Under the pieces are notes generated by a model. It saw nothing but the letters and a program-made list of their open reading frames with translations, was not told where the DNA came from and searched no databases. A program made the position numbers and the translations under genes. From the NCBI GenBank assembly GCA_937919075.1, contig CALFOF010000009.1:1-9271 (forward strand): 9,271 nt of DNA, given 5' to 3'. This DNA comes from an uncultured Cyanobium sp. GTDB lineage: Bacteria > Cyanobacteriota > Cyanobacteriia > PCC-6307 > Cyanobiaceae. Shown in pieces: positions 1 to 5,434 of the stretch (position 1 is the stretch's first letter; the number at the start of each line of letters is the position of its first letter).

Positions 1-1474
1 CCGGCTCCAACAGGCCGGTGGCGGTGAGCTGCCGCAGCAGGGTGCGCCACTGGCCGCGGTCGAGTTCCTTGCCGATGCCGTACACACTCAGTTCGTGGTG
101 CCCCAGGGCCCGCAGGCGCGCCGTATCCGCCCCCAGCAGCACGTCCACCACATGGGCGGCGCCGAAGCGCTGGCCGGTGCGGTACACCGCCGACAGGGCC
201 TTCTGGGCCGGGATCGTCACATCGGTGCGCTCCTGGGGCTCCAGGCAGCGATCGCAATTGCCGCAGGGCTGCTCCAGGGTTTCGCCGAAGTGCGCCAGCA
301 GCAGCTGGCGGCGGCAGCTGGGTGCTTCGCTGAAGCCGATCAGGGCCTCCAGTTTTCCGTGCTCGATCCGCTTCTGGGCCGGCTCGGCCTCGGAGTCGTC
401 GATGAAGCGCCGCAGCTGCGGCACATCGCCGGCGCCGTGCACCATCCAGGCGGTGGCCGCCAGCCCGTCCCGGCCGGCCCGGCCGGTTTCCTGGTAGTAG
501 GCCTCCAGGCTCTTGGGCAGATCCACGTGGGCCACGAAGCGCACATCCGGCTTGTCGATGCCCATGCCGAAGGCGATCGTGGCCACCACGATCACACCGC
601 TGTCCCGCCGGAAACGGCCCAGGGCGGCGCTGCGCTGCTGCGCCTCCAGACCGGCGTGATAAGCGATGGCGTCGTGGCCGGCGGCACGCAGGTCGGCGGC
701 GAAGCGATCCACCCGGGCGCGGGAGCGGGCATACACAATGCCGGCATCGCCGCGGTGCGCTTCGAGGAAGGTCAGCAGCTGGGCCTTGGCGTCGTCTTTG
801 TCGCGCAGCAGATAGCGGATGTTGGGGCGATCAAAGCTGGCCGTGAACACCCGCCCCTGCTCCAGCGCCAGCCGCGCCACGATCTCGTCGCGGGTGCGTG
901 GGTCGGCCGTGGCGGTGAGCGCCAGCCGCGGCACCTGGGGAAAGCGGGCCGCCAGTTCCGCCAGCTGCAGGTATTCCGGCCGGAAATCGTGCCCCCACTG
1001 CGACACGCAATGGGCTTCATCGATGGCGAACAGCGCCAGGGGGCGCTCCGCCAGCCGCTCGAGCAGGTCACCGGCCAGCAGCCGTTCCGGCGACACATAC
1101 AGCAGATCCAGGCTCTGGGCCTGCAGGGCGCGCCAGATGGCGCTGCTCTCCTGGGCCGCCAGCGCCGAATGCAACGCCGCCGCCCGCACCCCCGATTGCC
1201 GCAGGGCTTCCACCTGGTCTTCCATCAGGGCGATCAACGGCGAGATCACCACCGCCAGCCCGGGGCGGCACAGCGCCGGGATCTGATAGCAAAGCGATTT
1301 ACCGCCGCCGGTGGGCATCAGCACCAGGGCTGAGCCGCCGTCGATCACGTGCTCCACGATCGCCTGCTGCGGGCCGCGGAAGGCCTCGTAGCCGAACACC
1401 TCACGCAGCACACCCTGCGCTGAGGCTGCGGGCTGCAGCAAGGCGCCGGGCTGCAACGAGCCCTGCGGCGACAC
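1..1474 (-). CDS. recQ: ATP-dependent DNA helicase RecQ (C-terminus beyond window)
   Basis: This is a superfamily 2, 3'-to-5' DNA helicase acting in recombination and replication-fork repair. Counting from the chosen start, the protein shows the aromatic/Q-motif region (FGYEAFRGPQQ, about 26-36), Walker A MPTGGGKS (about 53-60), the DEAH box in AIDEAHCVSQWGHDFRPEY (about 150-168), motif VI QETGRAGRDG (about 325) and a four-cysteine zinc site (one Cys near 385, then CGNCDRC near 402-408). These lead into an RQC-type winged-helix region that the left edge interrupts, so any HRDC domain is not visible. About 491 codons are present. The start is uncertain: GTG at 1474 gives about 21 residues before the conserved VLREVFGY, close to E. 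coli RecQ, but GTG 1411, TTG 1495 and GTG 1525 are in frame and none has a convincing ribosome binding site. The gene is divergent from the permease, whose start lies only tens of bases away. Confidence 0.93.
   Translation of the reverse strand, partial: MSPQGSLQPGALLQPAASAQGVLREVFGYEAFRGPQQAIVEHVIDGGSALVLMPTGGGKSLCYQIPALCRPGLAVVISPLIALMEDQVEALRQSGVRAAALHSALAAQESSAIWRALQAQSLDLLYVSPERLLAGDLLERLAERPLALFAIDEAHCVSQWGHDFRPEYLQLAELAARFPQVPRLALTATADPRTRDEIVARLALEQGRVFTASFDRPNIRYLLRDKDDAKAQLLTFLEAHRGDAGIVYARSRARVDRFAADLRAAGHDAIAYHAGLEAQQRSAALGRFRRDSGVIVVATIAFGMGIDKPDVRFVAHVDLPKSLEAYYQETGRAGRDGLAATAWMVHGAGDVPQLRRFIDDSEAEPAQKRIEHGKLEALIGFSEAPSCRRQLLLAHFGETLEQPCGNCDRCLEPQERTDVTIPAQKALSAVYRTGQRFGAAHVVDVLLGADTARLRALGHHELSVYGIGKELDRGQWRTLLRQLTATGLLEP
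248..255. repeat. HIP1 octamer GCGATCGC
   Basis: This is a perfect GCGATCGC palindrome inside recQ. HIP1 is a highly iterated octamer in many cyanobacterial genomes and is useful here mainly as a taxonomic marker. Confidence 0.8.
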
Positions 1475-1534
1475 GCTCGGCTGCGGGTGTCCCAAGGCGT
1501 TGGCCCCTGCGCGCTGATCTCCCACAATGGCGCC

Positions 1535-2455
1535 ATGAACGGCCCATCAGCACCGCGCGCGGCCACGTCTATGGCAGTGGCCATCGGCCGCCGTCTCACC
1601 CCCTGGGGGTTCCTGGCGCCGGCGCTGCTGCTGCTGGCGGTGTCAGTGCTGGTGCCGGCGGCGATGGCCCTGGTGATCAGCTTCACCGCCACCGGCCTCG
1701 ACATGAGCGAACCGCTGCAGTTCGTGGGCCTCGCCAACATCCGCCGCCTGCTCACCGATCCGGTGTTCTTTCAGGTGCTGGGCACCACCTTTCTCTATCT
1801 GGTGGGGGTGGTGCCGCCGATTGTGTTCGGCTCGCTGGCGCTGGCAGTGCTGGTGAATCGCAGCCTGCCAGGCATCCACTGGTTCCGGGCCGCTTTCTAC
1901 ACACCCGTGCTGGTGTCGATCGTGGTGGCGGCGATCGCCTTTCGCTGGCTGTATGCCGAAAACGGCCTGATCAACGGCTGGTTGGCGGCCCTGCTGGGCA
2001 GCACGTTCGAACCGATCGGCTTCCTCACCAATCCGCTGCTGGCCTTGCCGGCGGTGATGCTGGTCACCCTGTGGAAAGGCCTGGGCTACTACATGGTGAT
2101 CTTCCTGGCCGGTCTGCAGGGCATTTCGGCGGAGCTCTACGAGGCGGCGGCCCTCGATGGCAGTGAGGGTTGGCGCAGCCATCTCGACATCACCCTGCCC
2201 CTGCTGCGCCCCTACATCACCCTGGTGGCGGTGATCTCGGCGATCGCGGCCACCAAGGTGTTCGAGGAGGTGTTCCTGATGACCCAGGGGGGGCCGGCTG
2301 ATTCCACCCGCACCCTCGTCTATTACGTCTACGACCAGGCCTTCTCGGAGCTGGAGATCAGCTATGCCTGCACCGTGGGCCTGGCCCTGTTCCTGATCGT
2401 GCTGATCTTCTCGATGCTGCGCTATCTCGTGGCCGGCGACCGCAGCCTCACCTGA
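1535..2455 (+). CDS. Sugar-type ABC transporter permease (MalF/UgpA-like)
   Basis: This is an inner-membrane permease of the binding-protein-dependent carbohydrate ABC family, about 306 residues, the usual size for the MalF/UgpA-type subunit without a large periplasmic insert. The first helix follows LTPWGFLAPALLLL, and several further hydrophobic spans are visible. The cytoplasmic EAA loop that contacts the ATPase is clear at about residues 199-225 (LYEAAALDG, then ITLPLLRP). An in-frame GTG at 1487 would lengthen the protein, but ATG at 1535 is preferred because the upstream residues look unlike a membrane-protein N-terminus and would run further into the recQ promoter region; ATG 1571 is another option. 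No ATPase, second permease or binding protein is adjacent, so its partners must be encoded elsewhere. In cyanobacteria such permeases often serve glucosylglycerol, sucrose or trehalose uptake, but the substrate cannot be read from this sequence. Confidence 0.9.
   Translation: MNGPSAPRAATSMAVAIGRRLTPWGFLAPALLLLAVSVLVPAAMALVISFTATGLDMSEPLQFVGLANIRRLLTDPVFFQVLGTTFLYLVGVVPPIVFGSLALAVLVNRSLPGIHWFRAAFYTPVLVSIVVAAIAFRWLYAENGLINGWLAALLGSTFEPIGFLTNPLLALPAVMLVTLWKGLGYYMVIFLAGLQGISAELYEAAALDGSEGWRSHLDITLPLLRPYITLVAVISAIAATKVFEEVFLMTQGGPADSTRTLVYYVYDQAFSELEISYACTVGLALFLIVLIFSMLRYLVAGDRSLT
1931..1938. repeat. HIP1 octamer GCGATCGC
   Basis: This is a perfect GCGATCGC copy inside the ABC permease gene. Confidence 0.8.
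2240..2247. repeat. HIP1 octamer GCGATCGC
   Basis: This is a second perfect GCGATCGC copy inside the ABC permease gene, about 310 bp from the previous one. Confidence 0.8.
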
Positions 2456-2531
2456 GCACGATGGGCGCGGCGGATGTCAGGCTGCTCCTTGGCTTGGCCG
2501 CCCCGGCGGACCACCATCAGGGGCAGCAAGC

Positions 2532-3818
2532 ATGAGTGGCAGCATTGGCGTGGTGGGGGGCGGCCAACTGGCCCTGATGCTGGCGGAGGCAGCCCAGCGC
2601 CTGGGCGTTGAGCTTCACATCCAGACCCCGCTGGCCACCGATCCGGCTGCAGCCCTGGCCACCAGCGTGGTGCAGGCCCCCGTCGACGACGTGGCTGGCA
2701 CCCGGTCTCTGGCCGCTCTCTGCCAGGCGATCAGCTTCGAGAACGAATGGCTCAACCTCGACGCCCTGGCGGCGCTCGAAGCGGAGGGGGTGGTGTTCGT
2801 GCCGCGGCTGCAGGCGCTGCAGCCGCTGGTATCGAAGCGCAGCCAGCGGGAACTGCTCGACCGCCTGCAGCTGGCCTCCCCCCGCTGGATTCCGCTCGAA
2901 GCGGTGCTGGCCCCTCCAGCAGGGCTGGCTGCCGATTTGCGGCCCCAGCCAGCGGGTGGGCCCGGTGGTGAGGGATGGCAGCTGGCCACGGCTGAGGGCG
3001 GCACGGCGGACGCCCCCAACCCGCATGAACCCGGCGTGCGCCGCTTGCCGGAGGGCTTCAGCTTTCCGCTGATGGCCAAGGCCGCCACCGGCGGCTACGA
3101 CGGCCGCGGCACCGCCTGCATCCACAACGACCAGGAACTGGCCTTGCTGGTGGAGCGCGTGCCGCCGGAGCAGTGGTTATTGGAAGAGTTCGTGGCCTTC
3201 GAGCAGGAGCTGGCGCTGGTGGCCTGCCGGGATCGCGGCGGCAATGTGCGCGCGTTTCCGCTGGTGCAGACCCATCAGCACAACCGCGTCTGCGACTGGG
3301 TGCTCGCCCCCGCCAATGTGAGCCATGCGGTGGAGGCGCGCGCCCGCAACATGGCGGCCTCCCTGCTCACGGCGCTCGATTACGCCGGGGTGCTGTCGGT
3401 GGAGTTTTTCTACGGCCCGGCCGGGCTCCAGGTGAATGAGCTGGCGCCCCGCACCCACAATTCCGGCCACTACACGATCGAAGCCACCGTCACCAGCCAG
3501 TTCGAGCAGCAGGTGCGGATCGTGCAGGGCCTCGGCCTTGGCGACACAGCCTTAAAGCTGCCCGGCGCCTTGATGGTGAACCTGCTCGGCTTCGAAACAG
3601 CCGCGTCGTCCTACGAGGAGCAGCGCCGGGCCCTGGCCGACCTGCCCGGAGCCAGCGTGCATTGGTACGGCAAACGGGAGTCGAGCCCGGGCCGCAAGCT
3701 CGGTCACGTCACCCTGCAGCTGGGCCAGGAGCAGCCGGAGCCACGCCAGCAGGAAGCCATGCAACGCCTTGATCAGGTGCGTGCAATCTGGCCGCTGCCC
3801 CCTGAGGAAAGGCCTTAG
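2532..3818 (+). CDS. purK: N5-carboxyaminoimidazole ribonucleotide synthase PurK
   Basis: PurK carboxylates aminoimidazole ribonucleotide using ATP and bicarbonate to give N5-CAIR, the substrate of PurE, in de novo purine synthesis. The protein has 428 residues. It opens with the N-terminal pre-ATP-grasp signature IGVVGGGQLALML (residues 5-17). ATP-grasp elements follow: SKRSQRELLDRL near 100, the glycine-rich LMAKAATGGYDGRGT near 180-194, WLLEEFVAFEQELALV near 213, and the metal/substrate-binding segment VNELAPRTHNSGHYTIEA near 300. A Pro/Gly/Ala-rich insertion at about 127-175 separates the first ATP-grasp strands and explains the length above the usual 350-390. ATG 2532 directly precedes the conserved N-terminus. 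The gene lies 76 bp downstream of the permease on the same strand, so readthrough is possible, but the two have no obvious shared function. purE is not nearby. Confidence 0.95.
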   Translation: MSGSIGVVGGGQLALMLAEAAQRLGVELHIQTPLATDPAAALATSVVQAPVDDVAGTRSLAALCQAISFENEWLNLDALAALEAEGVVFVPRLQALQPLVSKRSQRELLDRLQLASPRWIPLEAVLAPPAGLAADLRPQPAGGPGGEGWQLATAEGGTADAPNPHEPGVRRLPEGFSFPLMAKAATGGYDGRGTACIHNDQELALLVERVPPEQWLLEEFVAFEQELALVACRDRGGNVRAFPLVQTHQHNRVCDWVLAPANVSHAVEARARNMAASLLTALDYAGVLSVEFFYGPAGLQVNELAPRTHNSGHYTIEATVTSQFEQQVRIVQGLGLGDTALKLPGALMVNLLGFETAASSYEEQRRALADLPGASVHWYGKRESSPGRKLGHVTLQLGQEQPEPRQQEAMQRLDQVRAIWPLPPEERP

Positions 3819-3999
3819 TGTGTGGGTCGAACTGCTGTGTTGGTGACTGCCTTTCACAGTTTTCTGATCTGACTCCTTCTTCGACGTGGGTGGTCTGTCG
3901 CGACGGTGACGTATGCCGGCCTTGTTGCTGGAAACGGATCCCCGCTTTGCCTGCCCCTCTGGTTCTTCCAGGTCGAAATCTGGGGCAAGACGGCATGGC

Positions 4000-4059
4000 G
4001 GTTCACCCATTTCAGGTTCAGCGCAGCTGGGTTTACCCAGACTGGGTTCACCAGACCCG
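4000..4059. repeat. Four degenerate 15-bp tandem units beginning GGTTYA
   Basis: Four consecutive 15-bp units start at 4000, 4015, 4030 and 4045 with GGTTCA, GGTTCA, GGTTTA and GGTTCA. Against a consensus GGTTCACCCAGACTG they match at roughly 10, 10, 14 and 10 positions. The third unit takes part in the inverted repeat CTGGGTTTACCCAG (4027-4040). Confidence 0.55.
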
Positions 4060-4095
4060 TTAATCGTCCGCTGCTCAGCTGCGCAGCATGTTGTT

Positions 4096-4156
4096 GATCA
4101 GCCTCCTGGCGATCCCCTCCTCGTGATTTGGCCTGCTGGTGATCGGCCTGCTGAGT
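4096..4156. repeat. Four degenerate 14-16 bp tandem units beginning GAT
   Basis: Units start at 4096, 4111, 4125 and 4141, each with GATC or GATT. The last two share GAT followed by GGCCTGCTG, while the first two are more diverged (CCTCCTGGC and CCTCCTCGT endings). The spacing resembles that of the neighbouring GGTTYA array. Confidence 0.4.
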
Positions 4157-4193
4157 CAGGGCCCTGCGCCGCTCAGCATCCCAGCAGAGCCCA

Positions 4194-4472
4194 TCAAGCT
4201 TCCAGCAGCCCATCGAGCCTGAGTTGAAGCGCGTCCTTTTCCAGGGTGGTCACCACGAACACCTCCTGGGCGGTGGTTCCCCTGCGCGCCAACAGCTTGA
4301 AGCCACCCCGGATCGGCGCCGACACCCGTAGCCGCAAGCTGGGACTGCGCCCTTTCACACGCGTGATCACCGCCGGGGTCACGGTGTCGACGCCGTCGCC
4401 AGCCGCCAGTTTGCGCAACACCGGGATCAGCCCCTCGATGTAGGTGCTGTGCGTGATCACCACGCGACCCAT
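4194..4472 (-). CDS. Small DUF2103-like conserved protein (putative metal binding)
   Basis: This protein of 92 residues begins MGRVVITHSTYIEGLIPVLRKLA and contains TVTPAVITRVK, LRLRVSAPIRGGFKLLARRG and AQEVFVVTT. I associate this pattern, a short basic beta-rich domain with an N-terminal histidine, with the DUF2103 family, which databases label a predicted metal-binding protein; the biochemical role is unknown. ATG 4472 is chosen over the upstream ATG 4520 because an AAGGA sequence (4482-4486 on the minus strand) sits 9 nt before it and the family-like sequence begins right there. The AAGGA is part of a 12-bp palindrome. The gene is convergent with purK across the repeat-bearing gap and divergent from the 71-residue protein gene. 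Assignment to the family is from memory of its consensus and is moderately certain. Confidence 0.75.
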   Translation of the reverse strand: MGRVVITHSTYIEGLIPVLRKLAAGDGVDTVTPAVITRVKGRSPSLRLRVSAPIRGGFKLLARRGTTAQEVFVVTTLEKDALQLRLDGLLEA

Positions 4473-4481
4473 CAAAGGATG

Positions 4482-4486
4482 TCCTT
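4482..4486 (-). promoter_or_regulatory. Shine-Dalgarno AAGGA deciding the DUF2103-like start
   Basis: On the minus strand AAGGA lies 9 nt before ATG 4472. It forms the left arm of AAGGACATCCTT, so the site is self-complementary. Confidence 0.55.
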
Positions 4487-4500
4487 CATGAGAAATGGCC

Positions 4501-4511
4501 ACAGTAACTGT
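4501..4511. promoter_or_regulatory. Dyad ACAGT-A-ACTGT in a divergent promoter region
   Basis: This perfect 5-bp inverted repeat with a 1-bp spacer lies in the 68-bp gap between the divergent DUF2103-like gene and the 71-residue gene. It is a possible operator, but it is short and matches no regulator site I can name. Confidence 0.25.
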
Positions 4512-4540
4512 TAAAACCATGACACTTCGGACGGCTTCCT

Positions 4541-4756
4541 GTGCTCCAGACCCGCGCCTCCATCGCCCGTCAACTCAGCTCGCACCGTGGCGAAGCTGTC
4601 CAGGTGATGAAGGCGGATGTGGCGCAGGGGCACCGGATTCAGGGCCTGGCGGTGTGCCCGGGTCGGGTGATCAGCTTCGTGCTCGATGCCGGCACCGGCT
4701 CCGTTCACACGCGCAACCTGCTGGAACTCTCCTCGCTGACGCGCGATCTGTCCTGA
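4541..4756 (+). CDS. Conserved-looking small protein of unknown function (71 aa)
   Basis: This 71-residue protein begins MLQTRASIARQLSSHRGE from a GTG start. It continues with an alternating hydrophobic pattern (RIQGLAVCPGRVISFVLD) and ends in RNLLELSSLTRDLS. There are no membrane segments and no recognised domain; a small mixed alpha-beta fold is likely. One cysteine is present in AVCPGR. No clear ribosome binding site precedes GTG 4541. Support for coding comes from the well-formed protein character, the neat fit between a divergent promoter region and the convergent clpS stop only 5 nt away, and the absence of a better gene on the other strand. I do not recognise the family and assign no function. 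Confidence 0.62.
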   Translation: MLQTRASIARQLSSHRGEAVQVMKADVAQGHRIQGLAVCPGRVISFVLDAGTGSVHTRNLLELSSLTRDLS

Positions 4757-4773
4757 GCGGCTCATCCCCGCTC
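4755..4773. terminator. Possible bidirectional terminator hairpin
   Basis: GAGCGG (4755-4760) pairs with CCGCTC (4768-4773) around a 7-nt loop. It overlaps the stop codons of both the 71-residue gene and clpS. No T-run follows on either strand, so factor-independent termination would be weak. Confidence 0.35.
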
Positions 4774-5094
4774 CAGGGGCGCCATCGTCAGCCCTTCGGC
4801 AGCGAGTTGCTGGTGATAGAGCTCCGCTTGCTCCTGCGGGCCGCTCCACACCACTGCCGAGCCTTCGGTGTCGATGCGCTTGGCCAGGGCCCAGGCGCGA
4901 TCCGGCTGCATGCCGGGGATGTAGGTCATCAGGCAGGCCACCACATGCTGGTAGGTGTTCACGTCGTCGTCGAGCACCACCACCTTGAAGTGGGGATAAG
5001 GCTGCTGCAGGCGCACCGGCTCCAGCACCGTGGCGGCTTTGCCCGGTGCAGCCACAGCGCTTGGATTGGCGAAGAAGAGACGAACCATGGCCAT
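4762..5094 (-). CDS. clpS: ClpS adaptor of the Clp protease
   Basis: ClpS delivers substrates carrying destabilising N-terminal residues to the ClpC/ClpA chaperone of the Clp protease in the cytosol. From ATG 5094 the protein has 110 residues. The ClpS fold is clear: PYPHFKVVVLDDDVNTYQHV (33-51), CLMTYIPGM, DRAWALAKRIDTEG (65-78) and the cyanobacterial C-terminus GPQEQAELYHQQL (85-97) then LTMAPLE. Two canonical pocket positions differ: the usual NDD reads DDD (42-44), and the usual histidine of VHxxG is Asp75 in IDTEG. In-frame starts at ATG 5154 and GTG 5160 would add a poorly conserved extension reaching within 9 nt or less of petN, so the shorter form, which leaves room for divergent promoters, is preferred. 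Cyanobacteria commonly have two ClpS paralogues; which one this is cannot be settled here. Confidence 0.93.
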   Translation of the reverse strand: MAMVRLFFANPSAVAAPGKAATVLEPVRLQQPYPHFKVVVLDDDVNTYQHVVACLMTYIPGMQPDRAWALAKRIDTEGSAVVWSGPQEQAELYHQQLAAEGLTMAPLERG

Positions 5095-5130
5095 CACCAC
5101 CGGCCGCTGCCGGCAAGGGGGCAGCTTAGG

Positions 5131-5136
5131 TAAAGT
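5131..5136 (+). promoter_or_regulatory. Possible -10 element of the petN cluster
   Basis: TAAAGT lies 27 nt before the petN ATG in the 69-bp clpS-petN gap, which would give a leader of about 20 nt. No good -35 element is visible. Confidence 0.22.
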
Positions 5137-5163
5137 GGGTTCAGTCAAAGCCATGTCCACGCC

Positions 5164-5265
5164 ATGCTGATCACCCTGGGTTGGTCCTCACTCGCCGCCC
5201 TCTTCAGCTTCTCGATCGCCATGGTGGTGTGGGGCCGCAACGGCGACGGCAGCATCAACTTCTGA
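5164..5265 (+). CDS. petN: Cytochrome b6f complex subunit PetN
   Basis: PetN is a single-helix subunit needed for assembly and stability of the thylakoid cytochrome b6f complex, which carries electrons from plastoquinone to plastocyanin or cytochrome c6. The 33-residue product starts [20 protein letters not shown] and continues [13 protein letters not shown]. The [10 protein letters not shown] core is diagnostic of PetN. Its C-terminus runs a few residues past the usual 29-residue plant and cyanobacterial form, as I recall for picocyanobacterial PetN. One transmembrane helix spans about residues 5-23. No clear Shine-Dalgarno sequence precedes the ATG. It is the first gene of a tight plus-strand cluster, 19 nt before the next small membrane protein gene, and is divergent from clpS. 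Confidence 0.93.
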   Translation: MLITLGWSSLAALFSFSIAMVVWGRNGDGSINF

Positions 5266-5284
5266 GCAACATTCGGCGCAACTG

Positions 5285-5434
5285 ATGCCTGAAACCGCCT
5301 TCACGCTCACGAATGCCCTGGCGGTCGTGGCTTCGGTGCTGCTGGTTTTCGTCAGTGGCGGCGTCGTTTATCTGTCCACCGTGGAGTGGCGAGATCGCCG
5401 CCGTCGTCAGCGCGCCGCTAGCCCGCGTCGATGA
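5285..5434 (+). CDS. Unknown single-helix membrane protein (49 aa)
   Basis: This 49-residue protein starts MPETAFTLTNALAVVASVLL. A hydrophobic helix covers about residues 9-31, followed by STVEWRDRRRRQRAASPRR. The strongly basic tail predicts, by the positive-inside rule, that the C-terminus faces the cytoplasm. The gene starts 19 nt after petN, and its TGA overlaps the cofH ATG as ATGA, implying translational coupling. Small single-helix proteins are typical of photosynthetic and NDH complexes, but the sequence matches none I know (not PetG, PetL, PetM, Ycf12, PsaM or the high-light-inducible proteins). The length, membrane character and exact junctions support a real gene. Its function is unknown; a thylakoid location is inferred only from its position next to petN. 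Confidence 0.65.
   Translation: MPETAFTLTNALAVVASVLLVFVSGGVVYLSTVEWRDRRRRQRAASPRR

Larger units (their letters stand above)
3819..4193. other. Convergent intergenic region with degenerate tandem repeats, no supported gene
   Basis: This 375-bp gap lies between the 3' ends of purK and the DUF2103-like gene. A weak imperfect inverted repeat at 3830-3861 (AACTG-x2-GTG against CACAGTT), followed by TTCT, might end purK transcription. Two clusters of short degenerate tandem repeats occupy 4000-4059 and 4096-4156 and are listed separately. Several frames stay open for 60-119 codons on both strands, but their products are low in complexity, resemble no family I know, and their five-residue periodicity follows simply from the 15-bp DNA repeat. 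I see no tRNA or known small RNA. Confidence 0.6.

Noticed and set aside
95..1333. 412-codon plus-strand open frame opposite recQ
   Set aside because: It is the antisense shadow of recQ in GC-rich DNA; its product is His/Gln/Gly-rich with no domain, while the minus strand shows every helicase motif.
1643..2182. 179-codon minus-strand frame inside the ABC permease
   Set aside because: It is a His/Gln-rich antisense shadow of a membrane protein gene.
3872..3882. Resemblance to the ACTCCTCACAC core of the cyanobacterial small RNA Yfr1
   Set aside because: Only ACTCCT matches; the rest of the core and the flanking stems are absent.
3960..3986. tRNA T-arm-like stem CCAGGTCGAAATCTGG
   Set aside because: The loop lacks the TTCRA pattern, and no acceptor or anticodon arms can be built around it.
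3854..4213. 119-codon minus-strand frame across the repeat region
   Set aside because: Its five-residue periodicity (VNP repeats) follows from the 15-bp DNA repeats, other frames are open too, it overlaps the DUF2103-like gene, and no family resemblance is visible.
3913..4227. 104-codon plus-strand frame in the purK-DUF2103 gap
   Set aside because: It is rich in Pro and Ser, overlaps the opposite gene, has no ribosome binding site, and competes with other open frames over the same repeats.
4473..4520. Longer DUF2103-like protein from ATG 4520
   Set aside because: AAGGA before ATG 4472 and the family-like MGRVV start favour the shorter form.
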